Assembly: GCA_958430865.1 (NCBI GenBank)
Contig: CAUDNR010003890.1
Location: forward strand, 80,456 to 115,676
Length of the DNA: 35,221 nt
Origin: Entrophospora sp. SA101
Lineage: Eukaryota; Glomeromycota; Glomeromycetes; Entrophosporales; Entrophosporaceae
Reading direction: 5' to 3'
The notes under the pieces were generated by a model. The model saw nothing but the letters and a program-made list of their open reading frames with translations, was not told the origin of the DNA and ran no database searches. Of the stretch, positions 33,122 to 35,221 are shown piece after piece (the stretch's first letter is position 1; the number at the start of each line of letters is the position of its first letter). The position numbers and the translations under genes are program-made.

Positions 33122-34400
33122 CAGGGTGTAACAAAACTTTTTGGAAAATTTTTCATGCATTTCAAACATTAATAACATTCTGAAAATAAAAACTATTCGT
33201 GTCATATTTTGAACACGTGAAAAATATGTACTAAACTAAATTAATACATGATTAGATCATTTGTTTTGGTTTGATTTTGTTGTAAAATTGTTAACGTAAT
33301 GTCATCTTCTGATAAAGATACTCAAAGAAAAAGTATATTACAATTGTGGTAGAATGGAATAACTTCTGCAAAAGAAATACATTCCAGAACTGGCATTACA
33401 ATGTCTACTGTCTATTATAACCTTAAAAAATTGAATGAAAAAGGTGTTAATTCGAGAAAATCTGGAGGTGGTTGTCCCAAAAAAATTACTGTGCATGAAT
33501 CAAGAGCGATCGGCCAACACTTGCGCCATGATCCAAGACTTTCCACAAGGACTTTGTCAAACAAATTATCAAACAATATCACCAAAGTGTCTCATATGAC
33601 TATTTCAAGACATTTGGCAAGTTTAGGCTACAAAAATAATTTGCCTTTAAAGACACCTATGCTTACTGTTGCCCATAAAGAAGCTCGTGTTGGTTGGGCA
33701 ACAAGACATCTTGATGACAACTGGGAGACCACTTTATTTTCTGATGAAACTGCCTTTCAGTTGTTCAGAAACACAATAACTCAATGGTACAGAGGCGAAA
33801 GGCCAGTACAAAGAATCCCCAAAGATTGCACTAAAATCTTTGCATGGGGAGGTTTTTGTATGCAAGGAAAAAGCTCTCTTTTTGCTTCAGGGGAATCATG
33901 AATGCAAATTTTTATGTTGATATTTTGCAAAGGCATAAACAGGAAATTAATAGATTGCTTGGAAGCAATTGGCGCTTCCAACATGTTAATGATCCAAAGC
34001 ACACAAGCAGGGTTTGTCAGACATTCCTCAATGAAAATTTTCCCAAAGTTATGGACTGGCCTTCCAATAGTCCAGACTTAAATCCAATCAAAAGTCTTTG
34101 GGCTATTGTCAAAAGAAATGTAGAAATGCGTATGCCTCAAAATCTTTCAGAATTAGAACAGTACATGACAGAAGAATGGGATAAAATCCCAAATAATATT
34201 CTAATCAACCTTGTCAGCTCAATGAGAAGGAGATGTGAGATGATAATTGAGAACAATGGCGAGAGAATAAACTATTAACTTTATATCAATAAAAACTTCA
34301 GATTTTAAGCTTTATTTTGACATATTTTTCATTCATTTTTATGCGGTAACTTTTGAGCTATGGACAAATAAAAAATTCCAAAAAGTTTTGTTACACACTG
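33122..34400 (+). mobile_element. Tc1/mariner transposon with both ends (1279 bp)
   Basis: The terminal repeats CAGGGTGTAACAAAACTTTT and, inverted, CAGTGTGTAACAAAACTTTT continue TGGAA (25 bp, one mismatch). TA flanks each side (33120-33121 and 34401-34402), the Tc1/mariner target duplication. The single transposase gene fills most of the interior. Near-identical ends suggest fairly recent insertion despite the inactive gene. Confidence 0.95.
33299..34278 (+). pseudogene. Tc1/mariner transposase, inactivated
   Basis: The reading starts at ATG 33299 (MSSSDKDTQRKSILQLW) and meets a TAG at 33350-33352. It then runs through the paired helix-turn-helix DNA-binding region (TSAKEIHSRTGITMSTVYYN; SHMTISRHLASLGY) and into the catalytic domain. 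LFSDETAF keeps the first catalytic Asp. Near 33880-33900 the frame shifts by one base. The second part has HVNDPKHTS, where the family has a Asp in place of V (QHDND), and SPDLNPIKSLW, where the family has PIE. So the second Asp and the final Glu/Asp are both replaced, besides the stop and the frameshift. It ends at TAA 34276-34278. Confidence 0.93.
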
Positions 34401-34402
34401 TA

Positions 34403-34551
34403 TTATCAATTCAAAATAATTAATAGTAGTATTAAATATCTTCAATCATATACAGCATGTAGTTAATTCCACAATATAGTCAAACCTTGCCACAGCGGAT
34501 GAATGGTACACATTAGAGGCCTGCATGGGTCATCATAATTGAATGATTACC
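34403..34551. other. Short spacer
   Basis: Nothing recognised between the Tc1 element and the tandem repeat. Confidence 0.4.
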
Positions 34552-34651
34552 CAACCCGAACCCAACTTGTACATAAAAAATTATAAAAATCTCAACTCAA
34601 ACCCGACTTGTACACAAAAAATTATAAAAATTTCAACCCGAACTCATCCCG
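34552..34651. repeat. 41-bp tandem repeat, about 2.4 copies
   Basis: Units start at 34552 (CAACCCGAACCCAACTTGTA) and 34593 (CAACTCAAACCCGACTTGTA), each ending AAAAAATTATAAAAAT plus CT or TT, with a partial third from 34634 (CAACCCGAACTCATCCCG). The CCCGAACCC motif is common in worn hAT-type MITE interiors. Confidence 0.8.
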
Positions 34652-34662
34652 TTTTTTATTAA

Positions 34663-34844
34663 CAACGTAATCACACTATTTACGTAAGTTTACGGTGGGC
34701 CCGTAATATTATGCAAATAAGCATACAAAAATTATGCAATTATTACATCGAGTGTAAATATTACATAATTTTTTATGCAAATATTACAACTTTACATATT
34801 AAAATTTATGGACGTAATATTGCGGCGGGAAATTTCCTGATGGT
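34663..34844. repeat. TTACG/ATGCAA-rich repeat ending AATTTCCTGATG
   Basis: The stretch has repeated TTACGTAAGTTTACG and GTAATATTATGCAAAT-like motifs in both orientations and ends GGCGGGAAATTTCCTGATG. It shares AATTTCCTGATG and the TTACG/GTAA pattern with 1540-1700, so the two are probably copies of one non-coding family. Confidence 0.45.
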
Positions 34845-34907
34845 TGTAACACGATTTTATTTAAAAAGTAACTTTTACTGCAATTGTTAATTGCAAGAAA
34901 GAAAAAT

Positions 34908-35221
34908 TTACCATAATGAGCTTCTTAATGCAAGAATACTATCAATTGTTTGTGGATTTAAGTTTGAACGAAGCTCATTAACTGTAAGTCCAGCTGCAGG
35001 TGCACTGGAACATGGAATTGAAAGATAATAGACAGCAAGCCTTGAAAGTCTTGAATAAACATGTTGATAGTCTTTCCACCATTCTAAAATATTAAAGTTA
35101 TCATCTTTTTGTATTTTTGTTGATAAATACAAATCAACTTCATTTTCATCATCACTATCATCATAATATTTGCTAAAATCACCTAACTCTACATTTGAAT
35201 TTGAAGTTGAAATTGTAGTTG
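34908..35221 (-). pseudogene. hAT transposase C-terminal dimerisation domain (runs off the window)
   Basis: The minus-strand frame is open from the right edge to TAA at 34908-34910, about 103 codons. It has the hATC signature: DLYLSTK, FNILEWWKDYQHVYSRLSRL, AVYYLSIPCSSAPAAG and LRSNLNPQTIDSILALRSSL. Typical hAT proteins read SSAPSERxFSxAG at the centre; here the six residues around SERxFS are missing in frame, giving SSAPAAG. That loss would remove a core part of the dimer interface, so this copy is probably inactive. A possible donor GGTAAATT overlaps the stop, so the last residues could be spliced differently. The 5' two-thirds lies outside the window. Confidence 0.85.

Overview
The window looks like nuclear DNA of a filamentous fungus. 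It is very AT-rich, and its intact genes are split by many short introns (about 65-130 bp, GTAAG/GTATG-like donors, TAG/CAG acceptors). The long gaps are packed with small inverted-repeat elements and decayed transposon genes. The orthologue set, the intron style and the repeat load fit an arbuscular mycorrhizal fungus of the Glomeromycotina (Rhizophagus-like). That assignment is inference from reading, not from a search.

Six housekeeping genes could be rebuilt exon by exon with all intron phases closing: SAR1 COPII GTPase (6418-7605, +, 7 exons, 189 aa); a WCPPC thioredoxin/TlpA-like redoxin (8007-8829, -, 5 exons including a 13-nt microexon, 149 aa); serine palmitoyltransferase subunit LCB1 (18042-20607, +, 10 exons, 548 aa); mitochondrial ribosomal protein mL50 (23246-23998, -, 3 exons, 191 aa); complex I 51-kDa flavoprotein NDUFV1 (25187-27296, +, 9 exons, 485 aa); and eIF3 subunit L (29004-31713, -, 13 exons, 544 aa). 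SAR1/redoxin and NDUFV1/eIF3L are convergent pairs. mL50 and NDUFV1 are divergent neighbours and both act in mitochondria. No operon-like logic links the genes; they cover secretion, sphingolipid synthesis, redox, respiration and translation.

The rest is a transposon graveyard. 1-2.7 kb holds a broken Ty3/gypsy-type element (gag zinc knuckles, DSG protease, an unusual Cys/His-rich module, truncated RT). 4.3-4.8 kb holds a short RPA1-like OB-fold gene that still splices. 5.7-6.0 kb and 34.9-35.2 kb hold hAT transposase pieces. 9.2-11.06 kb is a 1.86-kb inverted-repeat element carrying two decayed, convergent reading frames; it is the best candidate here for something undescribed. 12.4-13.2 kb holds a RecQ helicase C-terminal relic. 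33.12-34.40 kb is a complete-ended Tc1/mariner copy with a dead transposase. Several MITEs have readable target duplications: a hAT type at 13602-14275 (8 bp), a piggyBac type at 15619-15712 (TTAA) that splits a low-complexity reading frame, and a pogo/Tigger type at 24858-25022 (TA).

Several unrecognised coding-like segments (3.8, 17.2, 20.8, 21.3, 22.1, 24.3 and 28.0 kb) are recorded with low confidence. No tRNA, rRNA or CRISPR array was seen.
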